Positions 23,088 to 31,932 of a stretch of 35,367 bases of DNA are shown here, one piece after another. This DNA is from Chloroflexota bacterium (GTDB lineage: Bacteria; Chloroflexota; Dormibacteria; Dormibacterales; Dormibacteraceae): positions 1-35,367 of the forward strand of contig VBGP01000127.1 of the NCBI GenBank assembly GCA_005880795.1. The letters are read 5' to 3'. The translations under genes and the position numbers were made by a program. Under the pieces are notes generated by a model. The model saw only the letters and a program-made list of their open reading frames with translations. It ran no database searches and had not been told where the DNA came from. Position 1 is the stretch's first letter. Every line of letters begins with the position of its first letter.

Positions 23088-26000
23088 GGAGGCCGTTCCG
23101 GTTTCCGCCGCGGCCACGCCGCGTCGCTCGCGGCGGGACGCCATCGCGGCCAGGTAGAGCTGGACGTACTTCTGGGCCGACCTCGACCACGAGACGTCCT
23201 CTTTCATCGCGTGCTGGACCAGCCACGCCCACACCGCGGGGTGCCGAAAGTTTTCCGCGCCTCGGACCACAGCCGCAAAAAACTGCCATGCGTCATACGG
23301 ACCGAAGCGGAATCCGTTCCCAGTTTGCAAAGCAGGGTCGAAGTCACGAATCGTGTCCGCCAGGCCTCCAGTTGTCCGGACCACGGGGATCGTTCCGTAG
23401 CGAAGGGCGATGAGCTGGGCCAGGCCACCTGGCTCGAACCGCGATGGCATCCACAGCATGTCCGCTCCCGCGTAGATGCGCTGGGCGAGCGCCGCGTCGA
23501 ATCCGACCGCAACCGCAACCTGCCGCGGCACCTCTGACGCCCACCGCCGGAACATGTCCTCGTAGCGCCGGTCACCGGTGCCAATGACCACGATCTGCAG
23601 GCCAAGCTGGACGAGCTCCGGCATCGCCTGCTCGATAAGGTCGAAACCCTTCACGTCGTAGAAGCGCGAGACGATCGCGCAAAGCGGGCCTTTGACATCC
23701 TCGAGGCCAAGCTCGGCCCGCAGAGCGGCGCGGCACAACGCTTTGTTTTGCGGCGCATCCGCCGAGTAGTGGTGCGGAATGTTGGGGTCCCGCTGCGGAT
23801 CAAATGTCTCGTAGTCGATGCCGTTCAAGATGCCGTGGAGCTTCTGCGTGTTGCGGCGCAGCAGCTCGTCGAGGCCCTCGCCATACTCCGGCGTCTGGAT
23901 CTCTTTTGCGTATCGCTCGCTGACAGTGTTCACGACGTCCGCGAAGTGAATGCCGCGTCCAAGCAAGTTGACCACGTTGTCGAGACCAGGAATGCCGAGC
24001 CGGATCAGCCCCCATTCCTGCAGACCGCCGAGCACGAGCGCCCCAAAACCGAAGATGCCCTGGGCCGAGAGGTTGTGGATGGTCAGGGCGGTGGCGATGT
24101 CGGCGTAAGGCTCCGAGTCATAGACGCGGTCGAGAAGGTTAGGGATAAGTGCCCCGTACCAGTCGTGGACATGGACCACGTCAGGAAAGAAATCGAGGGC
24201 CGGCATCATCTCGAGCACGGCCCGGCTGAAGTAGACGGAGCGGGCGTCGTCATCCCCGAAGCCGAACATCCCGTCACGGTCATAGAGCTGCGGGCAATCG
24301 ACGAAGTAGATCACCAGCTCGTTCAGGCGGCCTTCGTAGATCGTGGCGGGCATGACCTCGGTGCCCAGCGGAACCTTGACATCGGTGGCGACCGGGCGCA
24401 GGCCGTATCTCGCGATGTCGACCTGGCGGTAGCGGGGCAGGACCACGCGCACGTCGTGGCCGATCCGCCGCAGCTCTTTCGACAGTGAGGCCGCCACGTC
24501 TGAGACTCCGCCCAGCTTCGCGAAGGGTGCAAGCTCCGCCGTCGCCACCAGCACCTTGAGATGCTTGGCGTGCTCCACCTCGACCGCACGCGCCTGGCCA
24601 GGCACACGGACGCCAAGGGCGCCCGAGGGCGGCACGACCTCGATGTCACGGCCTTCCCGACTCACCACCAGCACAAGCTCGATCGCGTCTCCCGTGTGCT
24701 TGCCGAGCTTTGCGAAAGGAATCGCGACGGCAAACGGATCGTCGGCGTCCCAGCTCGAGTCGGCGGCAGCGGTCGTCTGCGGCTCGAGAACCCGCGCCAC
24801 GGTGATCCCTGCGCCCTGTGAGCGCGGCGCGATCCGCACCACGTACGCGGGCTCGAATCCCAGCTCCGCCACCGCCGACCTCGCAAGCGGGAGCTGCAGC
24901 TCCCCCTTTCCGTCCAACGCCGGTGGGCCTGAGACGTAGAGCCAGAAGTCGATGTTCTGCTGCTCGAGCTCGGGTCCCGAGCGCGGCGAGTCGATCCGGA
25001 AATACAGGTTGTTCTCATCGTTGCCGTAGTACACGCGCTCGACGTAACCGGCCGGACGGTGCAGCGCACCGAATCCGGAACCGACCAGGTAGTAGCCGGC
25101 CAACGCCCACGCCGGGTCGTGTTTGGACTTGGGGCTGATGGCGGCCGAGGGCACACCTCGCTCGGGGGCCGGCGCGCGCTTGATGATCGGCTGGAAGAGC
25201 CGGGCCGGCGCCCGCGCGCCCATCAGCTTGTAGACGTTGCGCAGGTGCAGGCGGAACTGGTTGTCCCAGATCGGATCCATGCCCGAGTCGTGCTTGCGGC
25301 TGAACCACCAGAACCAGTCGCTTCCCTCGGTGATCAGGATCTCGCGCCAGGCAAGCGCGGCCTGTTGCGATTCCTTGGGCCGCTGCTGGGATTGGGCGTC
25401 GAGCCAATCGCGCGTCTCCGCGAGAAGGTCCCACGCCACGTTGTGCTCGGGGTCGCCGATCCAGGTGTCCAGACTTGCCCCGATCCAGCTGCCCGTGTGC
25501 AGGTGATGCAGCAGCTGCTGCGGCGGGTGCTCGGCCAGGAAGTCGGAGACGGTCGTGGTGACGATGTCGGAGCTTGACTCGAGCTCCGTGTAGACCGCGT
25601 TGAGGAAGTCGTGCCCGTCCCGCGGATAGAACTCCCACGCGTTCTCGCCGTCGAGGGCTATCACAGCCAGGAAATCCCGGTCGCCCTGCACGTCGCGGAT
25701 CCGGCGCAGTCGACCTAGCATGTCGCGCGCGGCGTCGAGCGAGCTCATGCGCTGGTAGTCGAATCCGATGACATTGGACAGCTGCGAGTCGCGGAACACC
25801 ATCGACACCGCGCCGCCTTCACGCGCCACGCGCTTCGGCTGGTAGAGATTCTCGTCGCGGTTGAACTGGCCTTCGAGCGAGCGGGCGAGCACCTCCTCAT
25901 CACTGATCATCCAGTCGATCCTTGCCTTCTCGGCGAGCCCGATCACCGACTCGCCCACCGCCATCTCGGACGGCCACATTCCCTTGGGCCGGCGACCGAG

Positions 26001-26756
26001 CATGCGCTCGAAGAGTCCCATGCCAAGCTCGATCTGCCGCTCCGCGTCCTCACGGTGCGAGAAGTGGCGCTCGGGAAGCTGGATCTGCGGGTTCGCGCTG
26101 CGCGCGGAGTCCACGTGGCAGATCAGCGGAAGGATCGGGTGGTAGTAGGGCGAGAAGGTGAGCTCCGCCTGGCCGCGCTCGGCCAGCTCTCGGTACTTCG
26201 GGATCACGCTGCGGATCCGCTCCAGCTGCGCATCGAAGAGAAAGGTCTTGTCTTGTTCGGTGAAGTCGCGGTCCTTGCGCTTGAGCTCGGCCAGGCGTGG
26301 GTCCTGTTCGACCCAAACCGGATCGCACCACGCGAGGTTGAACCAGACCTGGAGGTCGCGGATGTCGGCGATGGTGAACTGTGCATCGGGCGCGCGCGAT
26401 GCAAGCTCGAGGTAACGAGGTGACTGCTGGACCCGCAGTGCGCGCGGCGCCTCGCGCATCCAGCGCAGAACGAAGTCGCGCTCTTCCGCCGAGAGATCGC
26501 CCGCCGCGCGCTTGCTCAAGTTGAGGAACAGGTCGACCGACTCCTCCTTGCCGTAGTCCTCGATCTGCGCGAGCAGTGAGGGCACCAGATTGAAGGTGGC
26601 TCTGACCTTCGGGTAGGCATCGAGGAGCGCCGGCATCTTGTAGTAGTCCTTGGCCGAGCGCAATCGCACCCAGGGCAGCAGGTATGTGCTGGTCAGGTCG
26701 TCCTTGTAGTACGGCTGGTGCATGTGCCAGACGAAGGCGACATGAAGTGGCTTCAT
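23067..26756 (-). CDS. GH57 :: carbohydrate-binding module :: GT5 glycogen synthase fusion
   Basis: A 1229-aa three-part protein. Residues 1 to about 530 are a GH57 domain (VAFVWHMHQPYY at 6-17; nucleophile Glu264 in WPSEMAVGE; acid/base Asp369 in ALDGENAWEFY), a family of alpha-glucan branching enzymes, glucanotransferases and amylopullulanases. About 560-730 is a beta-sandwich like the glucodextranase/DOMON modules of amylopullulanases (AGYVERVYYGNDENNLYFRI). About 735-1215 is a GT5 ADP/UDP-glucose glucosyltransferase (ELAPFAKLGGVSDVAASLSK, VVHVHDWYGALIPNL, LTIHNLSAQGIFGFGAL, AIVSRFYDVKGFDLIEQ, MPSRFEPGGLAQLIALRYG). One polypeptide would both extend and remodel glycogen. The ATG at 26756 is 3 nt past the preceding stop, so it is translated as the last cistron of the operon. 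Confidence 0.93.
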   Translation of the reverse strand: MKPLHVAFVWHMHQPYYKDDLTSTYLLPWVRLRSAKDYYKMPALLDAYPKVRATFNLVPSLLAQIEDYGKEESVDLFLNLSKRAAGDLSAEERDFVLRWMREAPRALRVQQSPRYLELASRAPDAQFTIADIRDLQVWFNLAWCDPVWVEQDPRLAELKRKDRDFTEQDKTFLFDAQLERIRSVIPKYRELAERGQAELTFSPYYHPILPLICHVDSARSANPQIQLPERHFSHREDAERQIELGMGLFERMLGRRPKGMWPSEMAVGESVIGLAEKARIDWMISDEEVLARSLEGQFNRDENLYQPKRVAREGGAVSMVFRDSQLSNVIGFDYQRMSSLDAARDMLGRLRRIRDVQGDRDFLAVIALDGENAWEFYPRDGHDFLNAVYTELESSSDIVTTTVSDFLAEHPPQQLLHHLHTGSWIGASLDTWIGDPEHNVAWDLLAETRDWLDAQSQQRPKESQQAALAWREILITEGSDWFWWFSRKHDSGMDPIWDNQFRLHLRNVYKLMGARAPARLFQPIIKRAPAPERGVPSAAISPKSKHDPAWALAGYYLVGSGFGALHRPAGYVERVYYGNDENNLYFRIDSPRSGPELEQQNIDFWLYVSGPPALDGKGELQLPLARSAVAELGFEPAYVVRIAPRSQGAGITVARVLEPQTTAAADSSWDADDPFAVAIPFAKLGKHTGDAIELVLVVSREGRDIEVVPPSGALGVRVPGQARAVEVEHAKHLKVLVATAELAPFAKLGGVSDVAASLSKELRRIGHDVRVVLPRYRQVDIARYGLRPVATDVKVPLGTEVMPATIYEGRLNELVIYFVDCPQLYDRDGMFGFGDDDARSVYFSRAVLEMMPALDFFPDVVHVHDWYGALIPNLLDRVYDSEPYADIATALTIHNLSAQGIFGFGALVLGGLQEWGLIRLGIPGLDNVVNLLGRGIHFADVVNTVSERYAKEIQTPEYGEGLDELLRRNTQKLHGILNGIDYETFDPQRDPNIPHHYSADAPQNKALCRAALRAELGLEDVKGPLCAIVSRFYDVKGFDLIEQAMPELVQLGLQIVVIGTGDRRYEDMFRRWASEVPRQVAVAVGFDAALAQRIYAGADMLWMPSRFEPGGLAQLIALRYGTIPVVRTTGGLADTIRDFDPALQTGNGFRFGPYDAWQFFAAVVRGAENFRHPAVWAWLVQHAMKEDVSWSRSAQKYVQLYLAAMASRRERRGVAAAETGTASAAPVGE

Positions 26757-26759
26757 CTG

Positions 26760-27959
26760 TTACTTCGCAAGTTCATCAAGCGCTCTGATGAAGTTTAGAT
26801 AGACCTGCTGTTGCTCTCGGATGATGCCGAGGTCGCCAAGCTCCCACCACTCCGACGGAGTGAAGTACGCGCTCACCTCGGCCTCGCCGCCCGAACGGCC
26901 GAACCACTGGATCAGATGAAGGTTGTCGGACTGCATGAGCCACTTCGCCAGGTCCATGAGAGCAGGCTCTCCGGTGAGCATCGCCTTCGAGTACGCATGG
27001 TGCATCAGCCGGAAAAGGCCCTGCTGGGCGTGGTTGCCCAGGAAGAATTCCATCCCGCCTTCCCCGGCCCACGTCGTGCCGTACTCGCTCACCGGCGCCT
27101 CGTGGGCGGAGTCGCCGAGCTCGGTGATCGCTTCTGAAGGGAGAAGCATGCGGACCTTGCGCCGGCGCAGCTGCGCGTTGAGCGCGCGCATGAATTCGAA
27201 GATGCCCGAGTCCCGGCGGTGATGCTCGCCGAACGTCTCGAAGTCCCAGCCCAGCGTGACGAGATCGCCTCGACACTCGCGCACCCAATCCGCATACACC
27301 TCGGGTGTGAGCGGCCACATGCTCCACGCTTGATTGGAGAAGCGATAGCCGACGTCGTCGGACAGCTGGTGATGCCGCGGCAGCAGGGCCAGGTCCTGCA
27401 TCGGATAGCGATAGACGTGGGTCGGATCCCGCCAGCCGAGCTGCCAGTCGCGTCCCTCCATGAATGCGCCGGCAAAGCCGCACTGCTGGAGGGCGAAGTA
27501 CACGTCGTTGGACATGAACATCTCGGTCGTGTCCGTGAACGCGACAGGCTTCTGGAAGAGATCTTCGAGGCGCTTGCGCGCCCACAGCATCGCCTCCTTG
27601 AAGGCGACGATGTCGACGTAGAAGAGCCAGGAGTGATAAGGCTCGACGCACACGACCTCGACGTTCGGGCTCGCGCAAAGACGCTTGAATCCGTCGAGCA
27701 CCTTGTTGCTCCACCGCTCCGCCTGCACCAGGAAGGAGTTGCTGAAACCGATCGACATGCGCCATCCGCGCCGCGCCAGGTCGCGAAATGCCGCCGTCGC
27801 GGGCAGGTACGAGTACTCGGCGACCTTGTCGAAGTAGTGCCGATCGAGCTGGTCGTCGAACAGGTAGCCGGCGAGCCGGTCTGGCGATGTGCCGCCGGGT
27901 ATCAGCTGGGCCGGCAGCCTCAGACGGCGCGGTTGATGCACCACGGTGTACACGACCAT
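26760..27959 (-). CDS. GH57 glycoside hydrolase/transferase
   Basis: A 399-aa single-domain GH57 enzyme acting on alpha-glucans in the cytoplasm (no signal peptide). Motif 1 is MVVYTVVHQPRRLRLP at the N-terminus, the nucleophile is Glu146 in AFTDTTEMFMSND, and the acid/base is Asp239 in TLGWDFETFGEHH. The short length resembles archaeal-type GH57 alpha-amylases. I chose the ATG at 27959, which places HQP near residue 8 as usual in the family; a GTG at 27971 overlapping the upstream stop is an alternative. It is followed after 3 nt by the GH57::GT5 fusion, so two different GH57 activities are made together. Confidence 0.9.
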   Translation of the reverse strand: MVVYTVVHQPRRLRLPAQLIPGGTSPDRLAGYLFDDQLDRHYFDKVAEYSYLPATAAFRDLARRGWRMSIGFSNSFLVQAERWSNKVLDGFKRLCASPNVEVVCVEPYHSWLFYVDIVAFKEAMLWARKRLEDLFQKPVAFTDTTEMFMSNDVYFALQQCGFAGAFMEGRDWQLGWRDPTHVYRYPMQDLALLPRHHQLSDDVGYRFSNQAWSMWPLTPEVYADWVRECRGDLVTLGWDFETFGEHHRRDSGIFEFMRALNAQLRRRKVRMLLPSEAITELGDSAHEAPVSEYGTTWAGEGGMEFFLGNHAQQGLFRLMHHAYSKAMLTGEPALMDLAKWLMQSDNLHLIQWFGRSGGEAEVSAYFTPSEWWELGDLGIIREQQQVYLNFIRALDELAK

Positions 27960-27963
27960 CCGC

Positions 27964-29307
27964 TCAGCCACGCGGCCGGGTCGCTCTTGCGGCGCGCCGC
28001 GCCGCCGGCTTGGGCAGGGGCTCTTCGGGACCCGCGACAGCCTGGCGGGCCGCGGCGAAGTCGATCCTGAGCAGGAGCTGGTCGATCACCTTCTCCCATA
28101 CGTAATCCCGGGCTGTGGCCCTGCCGCGCCTGCGCAAGCCCGCGACCAAACGCGGCCTCTCCTTGAGTACTGACAGCTCGGTGACGATTTCGATCGGGTC
28201 ATCGGTCTCGAGCACCACCGCGTTGCGGTATCCCTCTGCGTAGTCCTCGCCGGTCGAGCCGGTCACTGCAATGCCGCCGGCGGCCATCACCTCGAGCCCG
28301 ACCAGGCCGAACGGCTCGTGGCCGGAATTGGCGAGAACGGCGTCACACGAGGCGTAGACGTCGATCACCAGCGAATCGTTGAGAAAGCTCGTCAGGTTGA
28401 TGAGGTCGGCTTGCTTCGAGTCGCGCAGCAGCGCGGCCATCCCGGCTGCGTCGGGCGGCCCCGGCGCATTTCGCACGAGCAGCCCCTGGCGCTGCGCGTG
28501 GTTCATCACCTCGGCGCCGTGCGGCTCTTTGCCTCCTCGCACGACGAGTTTCACGGTGTTTCCTCGGCGCTTGAGCTGGGCCGCCGCCGAAACGGCCATG
28601 AGCCAGCGCTTGTCAGGGTCGAAGCGGCCGATCTTGAACCAGAAATGATCGGCGCCGGCTGCCCTCCGCAGATCGTCCACCACCTGCGGGTCCGCTTCGA
28701 CGATCGACTCGCGCGAGATTCCATTCGGGATCACGATCGGGTTCTGCCCCCACTCCCACATGCGGAACTTCATGTACCGGCTGACTGTGGTGACCGTGGT
28801 GGCGAAGTTCAAGCCGGTCCAGTCGATCCGGTTGAAGCCGTACGTGTTGTTGGCGTTCCAGAGCATCACCACGCGATCGCGCAGGCCACGGTAGTAGAGG
28901 GCATCCGAGATGAGCTTCATCGACCATGAGGTGTGCCACTCCTCACCAAGCACGACCACGTGGTTGCCCGCTGCGATAGCCGGTGCGATCACGTTCTCGA
29001 TCAGGCTCGGCGGGAGACTCGAGTTCCAGTCCCGGATCTTGCCTTCTTCGCCGTCGTACACGCCGCCACGGTGCATGGATGAGATCCACTGGCACCAGCG
29101 GCGGTACTGCAGGCGCCCGCCCTCCTGCTCTTCCTCGCCCGGCAGGTCGGGGTCGCCACAGAAATAGAGGTATGTCGGGTAGCCGATGCGAGCCAGCGAG
29201 CGGGCGAGGCCCTTCACCCGGACTCCCAGGCCGCCGGCCTGGCTGTAGACGTCCGGCCCCTCGAAGCTGAGGATCACGAACACCGTGCGGCGCGGATCGA
29301 GATTCAT
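27964..29307 (-). CDS. GT4-like glycosyltransferase (glycogen/sugar nucleotide type)
   Basis: A 447-aa GT-B fold transferase. The N-terminal acceptor domain shows EGPDVYSQAGGLGVRVKGLA (glycine loop after the first strand) and VVVLGEEWHTSWSMKLISDA. The linker is VTTVSRYMKFRMWEWG followed by PIVIPNGISRE. The C-terminal donor domain carries KIGRFDPDKRWLMAV and the E-x7-E-like ANSGHEPFGLVGLEVMAAGG. A Pro/Ala/Arg-rich tail of about 25 residues ends the protein. It resembles glucosyltransferases of glycogen and maltosyl metabolism, but the donor is not certain. The ATG at 29307 overlaps the preceding stop as ATGA, and its own end overlaps or touches the GH57 start. Confidence 0.87.
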   Translation of the reverse strand: MNLDPRRTVFVILSFEGPDVYSQAGGLGVRVKGLARSLARIGYPTYLYFCGDPDLPGEEEQEGGRLQYRRWCQWISSMHRGGVYDGEEGKIRDWNSSLPPSLIENVIAPAIAAGNHVVVLGEEWHTSWSMKLISDALYYRGLRDRVVMLWNANNTYGFNRIDWTGLNFATTVTTVSRYMKFRMWEWGQNPIVIPNGISRESIVEADPQVVDDLRRAAGADHFWFKIGRFDPDKRWLMAVSAAAQLKRRGNTVKLVVRGGKEPHGAEVMNHAQRQGLLVRNAPGPPDAAGMAALLRDSKQADLINLTSFLNDSLVIDVYASCDAVLANSGHEPFGLVGLEVMAAGGIAVTGSTGEDYAEGYRNAVVLETDDPIEIVTELSVLKERPRLVAGLRRRGRATARDYVWEKVIDQLLLRIDFAAARQAVAGPEEPLPKPAARRAARATRPRG

Positions 29308-30131
29308 TGCCTGGCCCGGAGGATCTCGATCGCCTCGGCGTGCAGCTCGTGCGTGGGCGCGCAGAGAAGCGTCGTCCGTGTTTCGAGGTCACATCGCAGG
29401 CGGTCGAGCCGCTCGCCCTGCACGTCGCTCGCAACGCCCCCTACCTCGCTCAAGAGCAGCAGGCTCGCTGCCATGTCGAACACACGGACGGGAATTGGGG
29501 CGCAAAAGACGTCAAACCCTCCCGCGCTGGTGAGCGCGATGGAGATTGCCATCGAGCCCAGTATGCGGATCTTGTTTGAACGATCCACGAGAGGCTGAGC
29601 CAGCTTGAGCGCGCGAGGAGTGCTCTCGAGGCCGAGCAGCTCAATGCGCCGTCCGCCAAGTCGTGCAAGTCGTGCGGACGGCTGGAGCGGCTTCCCATCG
29701 CGCCACGCGCCCTGTTTGCGGACAGCCCGCCATTCCTCGCCCGTGTTGAGGTTGAGGACCAGCCCCGCATAGGTGTCGGCCACCGTCGGACCGTCCAGCA
29801 CCGCCAGCATCAGCCCGAAGAGCGGGACGCCTTGCTTGGCGTTCAGACTTCCGTCGACCGGGTCGACGAGGACCAGCGGATAGTCCGCGCCGAAGCTGCG
29901 ATGGCCGGCTTCTTCGGACAGGACCGAGAATCGCTCGCCGCGCTCTGCCAGCGACGCCAGCTCGCTGAAGACGACGACCTCAGCGGCTCGGTCGAGCTCC
30001 ATCGTGGTGTCGCCGCCTGCGCCCACGCTCAGCTGCGCGCGCCCGGCCTCCGTGCCCGAGAGTGGAAGGACCGTACGTCGGACCCCGGCGCCTATCCGAG
30101 AAAATACTTCGAGCCAGTCGCCGGGTTTCAG
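29304..30131 (-). CDS. Inositol monophosphatase-family phosphatase (IMPase/FBPase-like)
   Basis: A 275-aa Mg-dependent sugar phosphatase. Metal and catalytic motifs are present: GAGGDTTMELDRAAE, VLSEEAG, LVLVDPVDGSLNAKQGVPLF (DPxDG) and a C-terminal VRVFDMAASLLLLSEVGG. It could hydrolyse inositol phosphate, fructose-1,6-bisphosphate or another sugar phosphate; in this operon a role in sugar-phosphate balance is plausible. No ATG, GTG or TTG precedes the conserved start KPGDWLEVFSRIG in a sensible place. The best fit is a CTG at 30131 that overlaps the upstream TGA (CTGA). A GTG at 30230 would give a 33-residue extension overlapping the upstream gene. Confidence 0.85.
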   Translation of the reverse strand: MKPGDWLEVFSRIGAGVRRTVLPLSGTEAGRAQLSVGAGGDTTMELDRAAEVVVFSELASLAERGERFSVLSEEAGHRSFGADYPLVLVDPVDGSLNAKQGVPLFGLMLAVLDGPTVADTYAGLVLNLNTGEEWRAVRKQGAWRDGKPLQPSARLARLGGRRIELLGLESTPRALKLAQPLVDRSNKIRILGSMAISIALTSAGGFDVFCAPIPVRVFDMAASLLLLSEVGGVASDVQGERLDRLRCDLETRTTLLCAPTHELHAEAIEILRARQ

Positions 30132-30415
30132 TGCGCTTCGGTCGCGCCGGACTCGGCCGAGACCTTGCGGCGCCTCCGGCGCCTTCTCTCGACGACGATC
30201 GTGATCAGGTACGGCTGCTGCATCGCCCACACACGCTCGATGAGCTGCGGGATCGCGATCGAGTGCGGCTGCTCGATGCCGAGCATGACCAGTGCCTCCG
30301 CGACATGGTCCGGCAGTTCCGTCTTGTCGTGAAGGTTCAGCTGCTCGAGGCTCTCGAGAATGTCATCGAGCCTGCGCAGTCCGCCTCGCCTTTCCGACTC
30401 ACCCGGGCGCAGCAT
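30128..30415 (-). CDS. Small hypothetical protein, 95 aa
   Basis: A 95-aa protein beginning MLRPGESERRGGLRRLDDIL. The middle is helical (ESLEQLNLHDKTELPDHVAE, ALVMLGIEQPHSIAIPQLIE) and the C-terminal part has a hydrophobic strand MQQPYLITIVVE followed by a run of seven arginines and a lysine. The arginine cluster suggests nucleic-acid or phosphate binding, but I do not recognise a family. The ATG at 30415 lies 10 nt after the hydrolase stop. TAAGCT seven nt before the ATG could act as an internal -10. It is translationally coupled to the phosphatase gene. Confidence 0.72.
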   Translation of the reverse strand: MLRPGESERRGGLRRLDDILESLEQLNLHDKTELPDHVAEALVMLGIEQPHSIAIPQLIERVWAMQQPYLITIVVERRRRRRRKVSAESGATEAH

Positions 30416-30425
30416 CGGTGAAAGC

Positions 30426-31292
30426 TTACTTATTTACGACTTGGACGAGCGAGCGGCTCACTTCGTCAGGCCGCTCGAACTGAAGCCAGTGTCCTGCGCC
30501 TTCCAGGACCTCGAGTCGATAGTCCCCAATCATCTGTCGCGCGGTGCCCTCAGCTTGCAAACGACCGAGGGCGGGATCCTGGTCGCCCCACAGGAGCACG
30601 GTGGGCGCTCTGACCTTCACGTCGCGCGCCAGCGCCGACCACCCGGTTCCGGGCACCAGGTTGGCGCGGTAATAGTTGAGCCCGGCGGTGAGTCGACCAG
30701 GTCTCGACATCGAGCGGACGAAGTGCTCGACCATCGCGCGAGGCATCGCGTCGGGGTTGGGGCCGATCGAGTACATCGCGCGGAGCCTCCTGTAGTCATC
30801 GTCGGCGAGCACCGCCTCCGCCTTGCCCTCCATCAGAAACAGGCCGACGTACTGCGAGCGGGCTTTCTGATCGTCGTCCCGCGCCGCTGCGACCATCGCC
30901 GCCGGATGGCCGACCGACAGGACGGTGAGCGACTCTGTCATCTCCGGATGACGGCCTGCGAAGAACCAGGCCACGATCGCCCCCCAGTCGTGCCCAGCGA
31001 CGTGGGCGCTGTCGCGCCCGAAAGCCTTGATCATCCCGACCACGTCCTCCACCAGGTTGGCGATCGCGTAGTCCTCGACAGCACCAGGCGCATCGCTCAG
31101 GCCATAGCCCCTCAGGTCCGGCGCGACCGCCAACGCACCGGCTTGCGCCAGCGCCTCGACCTGTTTGGACCACGACTCGGCGCCTTCTGGAAACCCATGC
31201 AGCAGGATTGCGAGCTCGCCCTGCGCCGGTCCGTCCACCATCGTCCGAAAGCGCAGGCCGTTGGCCTGGACCATGTGCTGGCTGGCCGTCAT
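30426..31292 (-). CDS. Alpha/beta hydrolase, epoxide-hydrolase-like
   Basis: A 288-aa alpha/beta hydrolase. It has the oxyanion motif LLHGFPEGAESW, the strand DLRGYGLSDAPG, and the nucleophile elbow AGHDWGAIVAW with Asp as nucleophile, as in epoxide hydrolases and haloalkane dehalogenases. The later acid is in LLWGDQDPALG and the catalytic His in EGAGHWLQFERPDEV. The HGFPE and GHDWG pair points to the epoxide hydrolase branch; fluoroacetate dehalogenases are an alternative. No signal peptide is seen. The ATG at 31292 overlaps the upstream hydrolase stop as ATGA. Confidence 0.88.
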   Translation of the reverse strand: MTASQHMVQANGLRFRTMVDGPAQGELAILLHGFPEGAESWSKQVEALAQAGALAVAPDLRGYGLSDAPGAVEDYAIANLVEDVVGMIKAFGRDSAHVAGHDWGAIVAWFFAGRHPEMTESLTVLSVGHPAAMVAAARDDDQKARSQYVGLFLMEGKAEAVLADDDYRRLRAMYSIGPNPDAMPRAMVEHFVRSMSRPGRLTAGLNYYRANLVPGTGWSALARDVKVRAPTVLLWGDQDPALGRLQAEGTARQMIGDYRLEVLEGAGHWLQFERPDEVSRSLVQVVNK

Positions 31293-31792
31293 CTCAATTG
31301 TGAGTTGATGAAATCCGTAGCCACATCTAGCGCCTGGTCGAGCACCTTGAGCAGCCCGTGCCCCTGGCCTTTGAAGATCTCGAGCCGAGCGTTGGGAATG
31401 AGCTTGATCTTCTCTTTCAGCAGTGCAAGATCGGCGAATGGATCCCTGTCGCCGCTGAGGAAGAGCGTCGGACAGCGGATCTGACCCCAGTGCGCGGTCC
31501 GCAGCTGGTCCTTGAAACCCGGACGATGCAGCGGATACGAGAAAAGGACCAGGCCACCGAAGTCAGCCTCGACCGCGGCCATGCTCGCGACTCTTCCACC
31601 AAAGGACTGACCGCCTCCGACGACCTCGTGTCCTATGCCCGATGTCTTGATGAAGACCGGCACCGCTTTCTCGGCTCCTCCGCGAGGAAGATCGACCGCG
31701 ACAGCATCGATCCCGCGTCGCTTGAAACCCACCACATAAGGCTTCATCGACGCCGCATTGCCCGATGCTCCATGACCGAGAACGACTCGCAT
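31289..31792 (-). CDS. KANL3/Tex30-like alpha/beta hydrolase, short
   Basis: A 167-aa alpha/beta hydrolase of the compact KANL3/Tex30 (dienelactone-hydrolase-like) type. It starts MRVVLGHGASGNAASM with the oxyanion strand, has the elbow VGGGQSFGGRVASMAA with Ser as nucleophile, FSYPLHRPG, FLSGDRDPFADLALL with the acid, and FKGQGHGLLK with the His. It is shorter than the usual 200-220 aa and lacks an N-terminal strand-rich segment, starting directly at the oxyanion motif. The ATG at 31792 is the first gene of the minus-strand operon; no convincing -10/-35 pair is seen ahead of it. Substrate unknown. Confidence 0.83.
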   Translation of the reverse strand: MRVVLGHGASGNAASMKPYVVGFKRRGIDAVAVDLPRGGAEKAVPVFIKTSGIGHEVVGGGQSFGGRVASMAAVEADFGGLVLFSYPLHRPGFKDQLRTAHWGQIRCPTLFLSGDRDPFADLALLKEKIKLIPNARLEIFKGQGHGLLKVLDQALDVATDFINSQLR

Positions 31793-31876
31793 GTTGTCTA
31801 TCGTCGCAGTCTTTCAGAGGTCGCTCAAGGTCATCATCAGCGCGACCTCAGCAGAAATTTCCACAACCCTCGCTGA

Positions 31877-31926
31877 AAAAAAATATTCTCGAACCATTGA
31901 CGTGAGAGGGGTTCATCGGGTATCAC
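31877..31926 (+). promoter_or_regulatory. Promoter with A-rich upstream element
   Basis: TTGACG (31897-31902) and TATCAC (31921-31926) are spaced by 18 nt. An A/T-rich stretch (run of eight A then TATTCTC) lies directly upstream, like an UP element. Transcription would start near 31933 and run through the leader to the terminator at 32293-32329. Confidence 0.6.
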
Positions 31927-31932
31927 AACACC

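Noticed and set aside
31860-31890. T-run on the minus strand (complement of the A8 stretch) as a terminator
   Set aside because: No GC-rich hairpin precedes it; it is better explained as an A-rich upstream element of the plus-strand promoter.
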